In this document: in pieces, positions 1-6,215 of the stretch
Position numbering within the stretch: the first letter of the stretch is position 1
How the letters are laid out: each line of letters starts with the position of its first letter
Position numbers and translations under genes: made by a program
The notes under the pieces: model-generated
Told to the model about the DNA's origin: nothing
What the model saw: only the letters and a program-made list of their open reading frames with translations
Databases searched by the model: none
Source of the DNA: Deltaproteobacteria bacterium
Lineage (GTDB): Bacteria; Desulfobacterota; Desulfobacteria; Desulfobacterales; JAUVGT01
Length of the DNA: 10,374 nucleotides
Direction: 5' to 3'
Assembly (NCBI GenBank): GCA_030593645.1
Contig: JAUVGT010000163.1
Span: 1 to 10,374, forward strand

Positions 1-14
1 AAAAGTCCGAATTA

Positions 15-139
15 GACGGTTTCGTAAAGAGTTCAAATTCAAGGCGTGCAAATTTTGTAATGATGAAGCGTACTTATCGTACGTTGAATCATTGCAAAAT
101 GCAGCACAACGCAGAAGTTGGACTTTTTACGAAACCGTC
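15..139. repeat. Long imperfect palindromic repeat element (125 bp)
   Basis: The ends form a perfect 14-bp inverted repeat, GACGGTTTCGTAAA at 15-28 and its complement at 126-139. The inner part continues to pair imperfectly toward a centre at about position 76, where CGTAC (69-73) pairs with GTACG (79-83) around a 5-base loop. The single strand could therefore fold into one hairpin about 60 bp long. The sequence AAAAGTCC at 1-8 is complementary to 120-127, just inside the right end, so a related copy or an extension may lie to the left of the window. No open reading frame is contained, as expected for a small non-autonomous palindromic element. I associate similar GACGGTTTCGTAAA ends with dispersed repeats of Desulfobacterales genomes, but this is recall, not a search. 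Confidence 0.7.
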
Positions 140-240
140 AATTTTAGAATCAAAAACAGTAGAATAACACAACCCATATGGCCTTTCGACCCTACTAACT
201 TTGCAACATCTACAAATATTATCAACGCGGGGAAAAAATA

Positions 241-283
241 TTGACATCTTTTTAAATAAACACTATCCATAACAAGGGTGTTT
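241..283 (+). promoter_or_regulatory. Possible promoter and operator of the flavodoxin-like gene
   Basis: A perfect -35 hexamer TTGACA (241-246) is followed after 17 bases by TATCCA (264-269), a poor -10 with only three consensus matches. An inverted repeat AAACAC (258-263) / GTGTTT (278-283) overlaps the proposed -10, so a repressor site is conceivable. The flanks AATAAACAC and GTGTTTTATT extend the symmetry with a one-base offset. The promoter is supported only by the good -35 and the spacing; the operator is speculative. Confidence 0.35.
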
Positions 284-358
284 TATTAATTTATTGTATA
301 GTGGTATTTCTTTTATCTGTTCAAAGAAAATCTTTTACATGAGGAGGATAAAGTTTGC

Positions 359-868
359 ATGCATAGTGATATTAATAAAATGAAACCGTTAATCGTCTAT
401 CAATCGAGAACAGGTAATACACATGTGATTGTTGATATTATAGCCTCAATATTGAATGCTGATGTTTTACCAGTTGAAAATGCGGCTTCGGATCATTTTA
501 AAGGCCGTACCCTGGTTGGTTTTGGTTCCGGCATTTATTGGACCCGGATCGATAGAAAAATCTACGAAACCACACCTTTCCTTCCAAAAAGGTGCAATGT
601 TTTTATGTTCATCACCAGTGGTTTCGGTTTTTCATTCATGCTTCGATTGTACTGGTATCTAATCCAAAAAAGATTTAATCATTTGGGATTACTATTAATA
701 GGGAAATGGGATTGTCGTGGATATGACCAACACCCCATATCCAAATGGATGAGCATCAGTAAGGGGCGTCCAAATAAAACTGATATGAAAAGCGCAGAAC
801 AATTCGCACTGAAAATGAAAAAGTATAAATCAGGTCGAAATCGAATTCCATATTACCGAATCGTCTAA
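359..868 (+). CDS. Flavodoxin-family protein
   Basis: This 169-residue protein has a flavodoxin-like fold and presumably binds FMN as a small cytoplasmic electron carrier or quinone/flavin reductase. The phosphate-binding loop lies at residues 15-21 (QSRTGNT), after a short first beta strand (LIVY). Two further stretches fit the FMN ring loops: GFGSGIYW at 54-61 and TSGFGF at 86-91. The C-terminal part (cysteine at 119, then KGRPN at 136-140 and a final helix) resembles a flavodoxin subfamily common in anaerobes and methanogens. The start at 359 is chosen because GAGGAGG lies at 341-347, 11 bases upstream; Met8 (position 380) would be too far from it. The gene is monocistronic and converges on nfnB. 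The physiological partner cannot be told from the sequence, though nearby ferredoxin/NADPH chemistry is suggestive. Confidence 0.8.
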   Translation: MHSDINKMKPLIVYQSRTGNTHVIVDIIASILNADVLPVENAASDHFKGRTLVGFGSGIYWTRIDRKIYETTPFLPKRCNVFMFITSGFGFSFMLRLYWYLIQKRFNHLGLLLIGKWDCRGYDQHPISKWMSISKGRPNKTDMKSAEQFALKMKKYKSGRNRIPYYRIV

Positions 869-890
869 GATGATGGTGAGCAAAAGATAA

Positions 891-925
891 AAAGCCGATT
901 TGACAATGTTTGTCATATCGGCTTT
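891..925. terminator. Bidirectional intrinsic terminator between the flavodoxin gene and nfnB
   Basis: A 15-bp stem (891-905 with 911-925) contains a single T:T mismatch and closes on a 5-base loop (906-910). It lies between two convergent stop codons, at 868 (+) and 974 (-). Read on the minus strand it ends GGCTTTTTATCTTTT, a good U tract for ending nfnAB transcripts. On the plus strand the U tract is weaker (GCTTTATACTT). Confidence 0.85.
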
Positions 926-973
926 ATACTTACAGAATCAACGCTGAATTAATATATCAGAAAAAAGGTCATC

Positions 974-2383
974 TTACCAACCCAGGGTCAGATATTCATG
1001 AATCGAATCGGCAGCCGCCCTTCCGGCACCCATTGCCAGTATAACCGTGGCTGAACCGGTTACGATATCTCCGCCGGCCCATATGGCTTTTTTACTGGTC
1101 TTGCCGGTTCTTTCATCGGCTTTAATATAACCCCACCGGTTTAATTTCAAACCTTCGGTTGATTGTGTCAAAAGCGGATTCGGTCCCGCGCCTACAGCTA
1201 TGATGGCAAGATCGCATTCCAATTCAAATTCAGAGCCTTCAATCGGAATCGGACTGCGGCGGCCGGATTCATCCGGTTCTCCAAGTTCCATTTTAAGGCC
1301 TTCCATACCTGTAACACGGCCCTTTTCATTACCGAGAAATTTGGTCGGCGCGGTAAGAAAATGGAACTCAACACCCTCTTCTTCCGCGTGATGAACTTCA
1401 GCGCCCCTGGCGGGGACTTCATCTCTTGAACGCCGATAAACAATTCGGGACTTTTTAGCACCCAGCCGAAGAGCGGTCCTGGCGGAATCCATGGCCACAT
1501 TACCCGCGCCAAGGGTAATGACATTTTTGCCTTTGATCACCGGCGTATCATATTCCGGAAACAGATAGGCTTTCATCAGGTTTGAACGTGTCAGGTATTC
1601 ATTGGCTGAAAATATCCCCACCAGGTTTTCTCCCGGTACATTCAAAAACCGGGGCAGACCGGCGCCAACACCTAAAAATATCGCATCATAGTCCTGCTCA
1701 AACAATTCCTCAAGGGTAACGGAACGGCCGACCACCGCGTTGCATTCCAATTCTGCACCCATAGCTTCAAGACCGGCAACTTCTGAAAAAACTATTTCTT
1801 TAGGCAGCCTGAATTCCGGGATTCCATATACAAGAACCCCTCCCGGTTTGTGAAATGCTTCATAAATGGTCACGTCGTGCCCTTTAAGAATAAGGTCACC
1901 CGCGACGGTCAGGCCCGAGGGTCCCGAACCGACAACGGCCACTCTTTTTCCTGAGGGCGCGGCTTTTTCCATGGGCGGTGCCTTTTTGTTCTGTCTTTCA
2001 TAATCAGCAACGAACCTTTCCAGGTTACCGATGGCAACGGGATCACCTTTTTTTCCTAAAATACATACCTCTTCACATTGCAGTTCCTGGGGACATACCC
2101 TGCCGCATACAGCGGGCAGGCTGTTTTTTTCCCATACTTTTGTAATTGCTTGTGTAAATTCACCCTCTTTTACGAGCTTGATAAATCCCGGGATATCGAC
2201 ACCCACCGGACATCCCGTGACACACGCCGGTTTCTTACATTGTATGCACCTTGCCGCTTCTTTCATCGCGGCTTCAGGGCTCTGGCCTGTTGGGACCTCA
2301 TCGAAATTTTTTGCCCTTACTTTCGATTCCTGCTCAGGCATTGGTTGTCTGGGTATTTTCTCTTTTTTTGGTTTATCAGCCAT
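974..2383 (-). CDS. nfnB: NfnAB large subunit (GltD-like NADPH/FAD/[4Fe-4S] protein)
   Basis: This 469-residue protein belongs to the glutamate-synthase small-subunit (GltD) family. Next to nfnA it is best read as the large subunit of NADH-dependent reduced ferredoxin:NADP+ oxidoreductase, which couples NADP+ reduction to NADH and ferredoxin by flavin bifurcation. Two cysteine groups for [4Fe-4S] clusters are present: C46, C49, C54, C58 and C93, C97, C103, C107. E100 in CPQE may be a cluster ligand, since the family is known to use one glutamate. The FAD motif GSGPSG is at 152-157, the NADP motif LGAGNVAMD at 291-299 with YRRSR at 316-320, and the second FAD segment AGGDIVTG at 436-443. The ATG at 2383 is preferred over an upstream start at 2407 because GGAGG sits 5 bases before it and the family starts here. 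Older annotations would say gltA or sulfide dehydrogenase subunit (sudA); sequence alone cannot exclude those roles. Confidence 0.88.
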   Translation of the reverse strand: MADKPKKEKIPRQPMPEQESKVRAKNFDEVPTGQSPEAAMKEAARCIQCKKPACVTGCPVGVDIPGFIKLVKEGEFTQAITKVWEKNSLPAVCGRVCPQELQCEEVCILGKKGDPVAIGNLERFVADYERQNKKAPPMEKAAPSGKRVAVVGSGPSGLTVAGDLILKGHDVTIYEAFHKPGGVLVYGIPEFRLPKEIVFSEVAGLEAMGAELECNAVVGRSVTLEELFEQDYDAIFLGVGAGLPRFLNVPGENLVGIFSANEYLTRSNLMKAYLFPEYDTPVIKGKNVITLGAGNVAMDSARTALRLGAKKSRIVYRRSRDEVPARGAEVHHAEEEGVEFHFLTAPTKFLGNEKGRVTGMEGLKMELGEPDESGRRSPIPIEGSEFELECDLAIIAVGAGPNPLLTQSTEGLKLNRWGYIKADERTGKTSKKAIWAGGDIVTGSATVILAMGAGRAAADSIHEYLTLGW

Positions 2384-2470
2384 TATATCCTCCACAGATA
2401 AAACCAATTGAATGGTTTTATCATTATGTTAAATTAGTATCATTAATTAGAAAGACCGGGTCTGATTGAA

Positions 2471-3304
2471 TTACGCGTTGCTCAGATTACAATAGTGATC
2501 ATTGCTTTCCTTTTCTTCTTCAAGATAAGCCTGAAGTCTCAGCATCAATTCATCGAAATTTACCTCGTGACCGTCAAACTCAGGTCCATCAACACATGCA
2601 AATTTTGTTTTCCCGCCCACAGTGACGCGGCAGCCGCCGCACATTCCGGTTCCGTCAATCATGATCGGATTCAGGCTGACGAGAGTTTTGACATTGTATT
2701 CCTTTGTGAGATTACAAACCGCTTTCATCATGGGAACAGGACCAATACCCACAACAAGCTGTATATCTCCTTCTTCGAGCACATCTTTTAATACCTCAGT
2801 CACAAACCCGTGGTGACCGTAAGATCCATCATCCGTGCAGACCTGAAGCTCGTGTGAAGCCGCTTCCATCTCTTTTTCCAGAATCAGAAGATCTTTTGTT
2901 CTGGCGCCAATAATACATGTGACACCATTGCCGACTTCTTTCAGAGCGCGTGTAATCGGATGGAGAACCGCAACCCCGGTGCCCCCGCCCACGCATACGA
3001 CTTTTCCCACTTCTTCAAGATGGGTTGCCTTACCCAGGGGACCAATCACATCCTGGTACACGTCTCCAACTTTTAAGTCTCTGAAAAGGGCTGTCGATTT
3101 ACCAACGACCATATAGATAATGGTTATCGTCCCTTTCTCAGGATCTGTATCCGCCATGGTCAGTGGGATACGTTCCCCTGTTTCATTGGCTTTCAGGATC
3201 ACGAATTGCCCGGGTTTTGCTTTTTTAGCAATTAACGGGGCTTCGACTTCATTGAGAATCACCGTGCCTTGAGCCATCTCCTCACGTTTTACAATTTTAA
3301 ACAT
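2471..3304 (-). CDS. nfnA: NfnAB small subunit (FAD/NAD, [2Fe-2S])
   Basis: This 277-residue protein belongs to the ferredoxin-NADP+ reductase / dihydroorotate dehydrogenase electron-transfer (PyrK-like) family. It is expected to bind NAD(H) and the FAD of the Nfn complex. An FAD-binding barrel occupies about residues 1-95 (PGQFVILKA at 31-39, RIPLTMAD at 45-52). The NAD-binding domain starts at VCVGGGTGVAVLHP (103-116). The C-terminal [2Fe-2S] loop shows D217, C222, C225 and C237; an Asp plus three Cys is the known ligand set of NfnA. It is the first gene of a two-gene operon, with nfnB starting 87 bases after its stop. A GGAGG lies 5 bases before the ATG. It could alternatively be annotated as the sulfide dehydrogenase subunit SudB, the same family. 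Confidence 0.88.
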   Translation of the reverse strand: MFKIVKREEMAQGTVILNEVEAPLIAKKAKPGQFVILKANETGERIPLTMADTDPEKGTITIIYMVVGKSTALFRDLKVGDVYQDVIGPLGKATHLEEVGKVVCVGGGTGVAVLHPITRALKEVGNGVTCIIGARTKDLLILEKEMEAASHELQVCTDDGSYGHHGFVTEVLKDVLEEGDIQLVVGIGPVPMMKAVCNLTKEYNVKTLVSLNPIMIDGTGMCGGCRVTVGGKTKFACVDGPEFDGHEVNFDELMLRLQAYLEEEKESNDHYCNLSNA

Positions 3305-3337
3305 TTAAACCTCCAAACCTAATTATTAATATACAAA

Positions 3338-3364
3338 GATTGCAGAACTATGTTACCTGCAATC
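3338..3364 (-). promoter_or_regulatory. Perfect inverted repeat upstream of nfnA, candidate operator
   Basis: GATTGCAG (3338-3345) and CTGCAATC (3357-3364) form a perfect 8-bp inverted repeat with an 11-base spacer, 34 bases upstream of the nfnA start. The 19-bp centre-to-centre distance, close to two helical turns, fits a dimeric repressor. A TATATT (minus strand) lies just downstream and could be a -10. The half site does not resemble the Rex consensus, so the regulator is not identified. A hairpin in the mRNA leader is the other reading. Confidence 0.45.
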
Positions 3365-3485
3365 AAACCAATCATTTATAAGGGTGAAATGCATATCTTC
3401 AATGAAAGTGAGTTCAAAACCCGTAATCAGGCTTCATTTCAAATCGGAACGTAAATTTTAACCGCTGGAATATATTATATATTTC

Positions 3486-3506
3486 GAGTCCGCCGGAGGC
3501 GGATTC
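3486..3506. repeat. GC-rich hairpin (TCCGCC/GGCGGA type)
   Basis: A 9-bp stem (3486-3494 with 3498-3506, one G:T wobble) closes on the triloop GGA in an otherwise AT-rich intergenic region. No T tract follows on either side, so it does not look like a terminator. It may be one copy of a dispersed REP-like repeat. Confidence 0.5.
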
Positions 3507-3701
3507 GTTCCAACACCGAAAACAAGCCTTAAGGGGGGATGGAAACCACTTCAAGCAACGATTGCATCCTGTAGCTATAATGTATCTCAAAAACAATTAG
3601 TAAAATCAACTTAAAAATGTTGATCATGGGATTATTTGGTGATAATTGAGCACGGGCCAATCATAAAAAAGTGAATAAATGTATGATACAGGATTAAACA
3701 T

Positions 3702-4484
3702 ATGAAACTTTTTGACAGTCATTGCCACCTGGATGATCGGGCATATACTAAAGATTTTGACTCTGTAAAAGAACGCGCCGAAAAGGCAGGTGTTGCCTCT
3801 GTGATGATCGTCGGTGTGGATCAGCACAGTTCCGAAAAGGCAGTGAAACTTGCTGAATCAAATAACGGGTATTACGCCTCCGTAGGTGTCCACCCTCATG
3901 ACGCGAAAGAATGCAGCGAAGAAATCCTAAATGGTCTTCGGAAACTTACAAAACATCCAAAAGTCCGCGCATGGGGTGAAACCGGCCTCGATTTTAACCG
4001 AATGTATTCCCCAAAAAAGGATCAGGAAAAATGGTTTATCCGGCAGCTTGAAATTGCCGGTGATTTGAATCTGCCAATGATTTTTCATGAGCGTGACAGC
4101 GAAGGCCGGTTCCTTGAAATATTGAAAGAACAATCGGGATCAAAAATCAACGGTGTGGTGCACTGTTTCAGCGGAAACAGGAACGAACTCGATCAATACC
4201 TTGACCGTGAACTCTTCATCGGCATCACAGGCATTCTCACCATAAAAAAAAGGGGGGCTGACCTGCGTGAGCTTGCCATCCAAATTCCTTCTTCACAAAT
4301 CCTGATTGAAACCGACGCGCCGTATCTCACACCGGCTCCTGAAAAAAACCGTGTACGAAGAAATGAACCGGCTTTTGTCCGTTCGGTTCTCCTTAAACTT
4401 GCTGAGATAAGAGGAGAAAATCCGGAATCGCTGTCGGAAACGATTTGGGATAATACCTGCCGGCTTTATAGGATCCAGCCGTAG
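3702..4484 (+). CDS. tatD: TatD-family metal-dependent hydrolase (DNase)
   Basis: This 260-residue cytoplasmic enzyme has the full set of TatD family motifs on a TIM-barrel framework: DSHCHLD at 5-11 (metal ligands H7 and H9), GVHPH at 62-66, GETGLDF at 92-98 (E93), H129 in IFHERD, H154 in VVHCFSG, and ETDAPYLTP at 203-211 with D205. TatD proteins are divalent-metal-dependent 3'-5' exonucleases or deoxyribonucleases linked to DNA repair. Length and both ends match the family, so the gene is intact. AGGA at 3690-3693 stands 8 bases before the ATG. It is transcribed away from nfnA and towards the minus-strand cassette genes. Confidence 0.92.
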   Translation: MKLFDSHCHLDDRAYTKDFDSVKERAEKAGVASVMIVGVDQHSSEKAVKLAESNNGYYASVGVHPHDAKECSEEILNGLRKLTKHPKVRAWGETGLDFNRMYSPKKDQEKWFIRQLEIAGDLNLPMIFHERDSEGRFLEILKEQSGSKINGVVHCFSGNRNELDQYLDRELFIGITGILTIKKRGADLRELAIQIPSSQILIETDAPYLTPAPEKNRVRRNEPAFVRSVLLKLAEIRGENPESLSETIWDNTCRLYRIQP

Positions 4485-4651
4485 AAAAAAATGTTTTCAT
4501 GTTCTCTATCGGACTTTTCGGGGGTTTGGGCAACTTTCAGGTGAGTAGCATGTGTGTAACGGTAGCGGAACACCAAGCCATCTCAACCTGTAATGCGATC
4601 CACTCAAGGGGCATGAATAACCCCGTCAGAGTCAATGAGATTGTATCTTTT
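4485..4651. other. Convergent spacer between tatD and the cassette-type genes
   Basis: These 167 bases lie between two convergent genes. A GGGG/CCCC pair (around 4610-4624) and an ATCTCA/TGAGAT pair give weak secondary structure, but no T-tailed terminator is seen. A 54-codon plus-strand frame (4499-4663) crosses it without a ribosome binding site. I looked for an attC site belonging to the 4652-5068 gene and did not find a convincing one, so the array may end here. Confidence 0.5.
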
Positions 4652-5068
4652 TTATTCCCATGAGGGATATTGTACTGGCTTCGTACCCACTTCTTCAATT
4701 AATCTTGGATATTCTATACCTTGTACAGGGTCTTGAGGTTTCTTTCTATTTTTGGTTATTTTAAAAGTCCAGCTATCACCATAATCAAATAAATAGAAAA
4801 GTTTATTATTTTTTTCTAACGGATATAGTTCTTCTAAAGTTTTTTCATACACCAATCCATTTTCATCATCATACCGAATGCGTTTATGACTTCTATCAGT
4901 CCTCGAAACATAAAACTCATACATATGATCATTATCAAAATTAAGGCTATCTAATAATACGAAATGAAGGTCTTCTAAAGTTGATGAGGATTCAATTTCA
5001 ATAGTTCCTTCCCATGCTTCTTCTGCATACATTCCAAAAAGTAATTCAGCTTTCAATATCCAAATCAT
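4652..5068 (-). CDS. Plasmid pRiA4b ORF-3-like family protein
   Basis: This 138-residue protein matches the pRiA4b ORF-3-like family (related to an IS1096 passenger protein), whose function is unknown. The hallmark is YLFDYGDSWTFKI at residues 92-104 with D95, Y96, G97, D98 and W100. Other family features are an N-terminal strand (MIWILKAEL), the LEDLHFVLLDSLNF helix (31-44) and EYPRLIEEVG (119-128). No signal peptide or membrane segment is visible. It starts with ATG after TGAGGA, 6 bases upstream; its start is 22 bases from the core site of the attC at 5090-5213, so it is probably a gene cassette. The coding sequence is markedly AT-rich compared with tatD. Confidence 0.75.
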   Translation of the reverse strand: MIWILKAELLFGMYAEEAWEGTIEIESSSTLEDLHFVLLDSLNFDNDHMYEFYVSRTDRSHKRIRYDDENGLVYEKTLEELYPLEKNNKLFYLFDYGDSWTFKITKNRKKPQDPVQGIEYPRLIEEVGTKPVQYPSWE

Positions 5069-5089
5069 TAGTTTTCCTCACTTTAAGAC

Positions 5090-5213
5090 ATCTAACTAAA
5101 AACTAAGGAACCGGGAAACAAGAATCACAGCTTATGAAACTCTGAAAATTATCAATATGATATGTTTTCATAAAGCGCGCGAACTTTCCCGGTCCCTCTT
5201 AAGTGGGTTAGAT
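5090..5213 (-). other. attC recombination site A (124 bp)
   Basis: Both ends are perfect 7-bp inverse repeats fitting RYYYAAC and GTTRRRY: ATCTAAC (5090-5096) and GTTAGAT (5207-5213). Inside, AAGGAACCGGGAAA (5105-5118) pairs with TTTCCCGGTCCCTCTT (5185-5200), leaving unpaired extra bases as in attC L boxes. A further pair, 5131-5140 with 5164-5175, extends the hairpin. Read on the minus strand the left box AAGAGGGAC and the right box CCTTAG resemble the L boxes of Vibrio-type attC sites, which sets the orientation to match the genes. The site belongs to the cassette of the frameshifted membrane protein, whose last 15 or so codons run into it. Confidence 0.72.
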
Positions 5214-5700
5214 GCTATTGATAGTATTAAAGCCATAGATATCCATATGCACAGTAGCGACGCTCTTTGTTTTAAACCGGCACTTGGGCCGGATACACCT
5301 ATTATTTTTGGCCAATGGGTCGTCATTAATAAGAAAGAGATAGGTCCAAGAATAGTAATAATTACACCAAATATTTTTTCGCCCATTCTTCTCCTAAAAA
5401 TCGTAGTGAGTAAACCCGAAAAAATGACCAAACATACCGAACAATAAAAAAACACCATCAATCCAGCATCATGGAATGATTGTTGCCGTATTGCAATAAA
5501 AGTTGAATTCTTAAGTGCTTTTATTGACTGCGCGGTCTCTTCAAAAAGAGCAAGGACCAGGTATCATTCGGACCTTTTGCTGCAAAAGTACTTATTTGAT
5601 GTGATATCCAATTAAAATCATGTTTTCCTAAATGACCAATAAACATTGTAATCAGTGATAGTAGTGAAAAAGTCCAACCAATTATAATAGTGATTTTCAT
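5168..5700 (-). pseudogene. Frameshifted small membrane protein (possibly DUF998-like)
   Basis: Two frames make one protein. The first starts at ATG 5700 and gives 59 codons to a stop at 5521. It encodes a transmembrane segment (residues 3-22) and then WISHQISTFAAKGPNDTW. At a run of five T on the minus strand (5547-5543) the frame breaks. Reading on in the -1 frame from GAA at 5542 continues with EETAQSIKALKNS, IRQQSFHDAGL and three more hydrophobic segments, ending at 5168. Adding one T would restore a single product of about 177 residues. The later ORF taken alone would start at TTG 5461 or ATG 5458 with no good ribosome binding site, which supports the frameshift view. The pattern ISTFAA...GP and the closing GLKQR...W motif recall DUF998 membrane proteins, but that family usually has more membrane segments, so part of the middle may also be missing. 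Assignment to DUF998 is uncertain. Confidence 0.6.
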
Positions 5701-5730
5701 GAGTTTTCTATAACTCCAAATTTAAAATCT

Positions 5731-5778
5731 AATCAACCGCGCGGCTTTTTGCGCTCCGCTTCAAAAACCTTGTTATGC
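5731..5778 (-). other. attC recombination site B (short, 48 bp)
   Basis: On the minus strand it begins with the inverse core GCATAAC (plus GTTATGC, 5772-5778), which contains the TAA stop of the SH3 gene. It ends with GTTGATT (plus AATCAAC, 5731-5737). Between them GGTTTTTG pairs with CAAAAAGCC, leaving one extrahelical G, around a loop containing GCGCTCCGC. This is the typical compact attC plan, although 48 bp is slightly below the usual range. Confidence 0.6.
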
Positions 5779-6114
5779 GATTTCAGTGGTTTTCATTGGA
5801 ACCCAACCACAAGATCCATCGTTTTTTTCAACCCATCCCCAAGCATTCAGCTTGTAATGAAGAATTAATTCATCTCCAACGCAAGTATTTAATTCTTTAG
5901 CGGTATAATCTCGCTTTGCCACAGCCTTATCGGACCCTTTTCTAAGCTGAATATACTGCATTGGAGCCCATCCTTGATTCCCATCATTTGTAGTAACCCA
6001 GATCCAGCCTTTAAACTCAGAGTCTTTCTTCCCGGTACCTAAACACTCACCTTCCTTAAACCTAATGGGGTTTGGATAATTTGATTTGTATCCTTCTACA
6101 GCTATAAGTTTCAT
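5773..6114 (-). CDS. Small protein of two SH3 domains
   Basis: This 113-residue protein consists of two SH3-like beta barrels and little else. The first covers about residues 1-57 (GWIWV at 36-40, GWAPMQYI at 48-55). The second covers 64-113 and has the full SH3 signature: AKRDYTAKEL at 66-75, GDEL at 80-83, WGWVEKNDG at 92-100 and GWVPM at 103-107. No signal peptide, membrane segment or catalytic residues are seen, so it is probably a cytoplasmic protein-binding module; its partner is unknown. It starts with ATG only 5 bases after the attC C core site, without a recognisable ribosome binding site. Its stop codon lies inside attC B, so gene and attC fit one cassette exactly. Expression would depend on read-through transcription. 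Confidence 0.72.
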   Translation of the reverse strand: MKLIAVEGYKSNYPNPIRFKEGECLGTGKKDSEFKGWIWVTTNDGNQGWAPMQYIQLRKGSDKAVAKRDYTAKELNTCVGDELILHYKLNAWGWVEKNDGSCGWVPMKTTEIA

Positions 6115-6118
6115 TGCA

Positions 6119-6215
6119 CTATAACCAAGGCCTGTTTTACAGCCAGAAATTTATGCCAACTGATGATGAAAAAAACCGTAGCATTTCCCGGTCCCTCTTC
6201 AGCAAATTGTTACAT
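6119..6215 (-). other. attC-like recombination site C (97 bp)
   Basis: On the minus strand it begins with ATGTAAC (plus GTTACAT, 6209-6215), which holds the TAA stop of the epimerase gene, and ends with GTTATAG (plus CTATAAC, 6119-6125). It contains the 16-base box TTTCCCGGTCCCTCTT (6184-6199), identical to 5185-5200 of attC A and at a similar distance from the core. The pairing of the opposite L box is weaker than in A, so the call rests mainly on the shared box and the position. Confidence 0.5.

Larger units (their letters stand above)
3305..3701. other. Divergent intergenic region between nfnA and tatD
   Basis: These 397 bases separate the divergent starts of nfnA and the tatD-family gene, so they must contain both promoters. 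I see the inverted repeat at 3338-3364, the GC-rich hairpin at 3486-3506 and the ribosome binding sites, but no convincing sigma-70 promoter on either strand. An AT-rich stretch TATAAT on the minus strand next to the hairpin lacks a matching -35. A 60-codon minus-strand reading frame (3414-3596) runs through the hairpin and is not considered coding. Confidence 0.6.

Noticed and set aside
2384..2407. Eight-residue N-terminal extension of NfnB
   Set aside because: The GGAGG at 2389-2393 lies inside this extension and is ideally spaced for ATG 2383, where the family also begins.
3338..3364. Rex repressor site before nfnA
   Set aside because: The half site GATTGCAG does not match the TTGTTAA-type Rex consensus.
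3414..3596. 60-codon minus-strand frame upstream of nfnA
   Set aside because: It runs through the GC-rich hairpin, has no ribosome binding site and an unusual composition; it is more likely intergenic.
4485..4651. An attC site downstream of the pRiA4b ORF-3-like gene
   Set aside because: Only weak pairs (ATCTCA/TGAGAT, GGGG/CCCC) were found and no AAC/GTT core sites in the right places.
4499..4663. 54-codon plus-strand frame in the spacer after tatD
   Set aside because: It lacks a ribosome binding site, runs into the 3' end of the convergent gene, and has no recognisable motif.
5543..5547. Programmed -1 ribosomal frameshift in the membrane-protein gene
   Set aside because: The T run in the zero frame (C TTT TTG) does not form a canonical X XXY YYZ heptamer and I see no clear downstream stimulatory stem; a simple indel is more likely.
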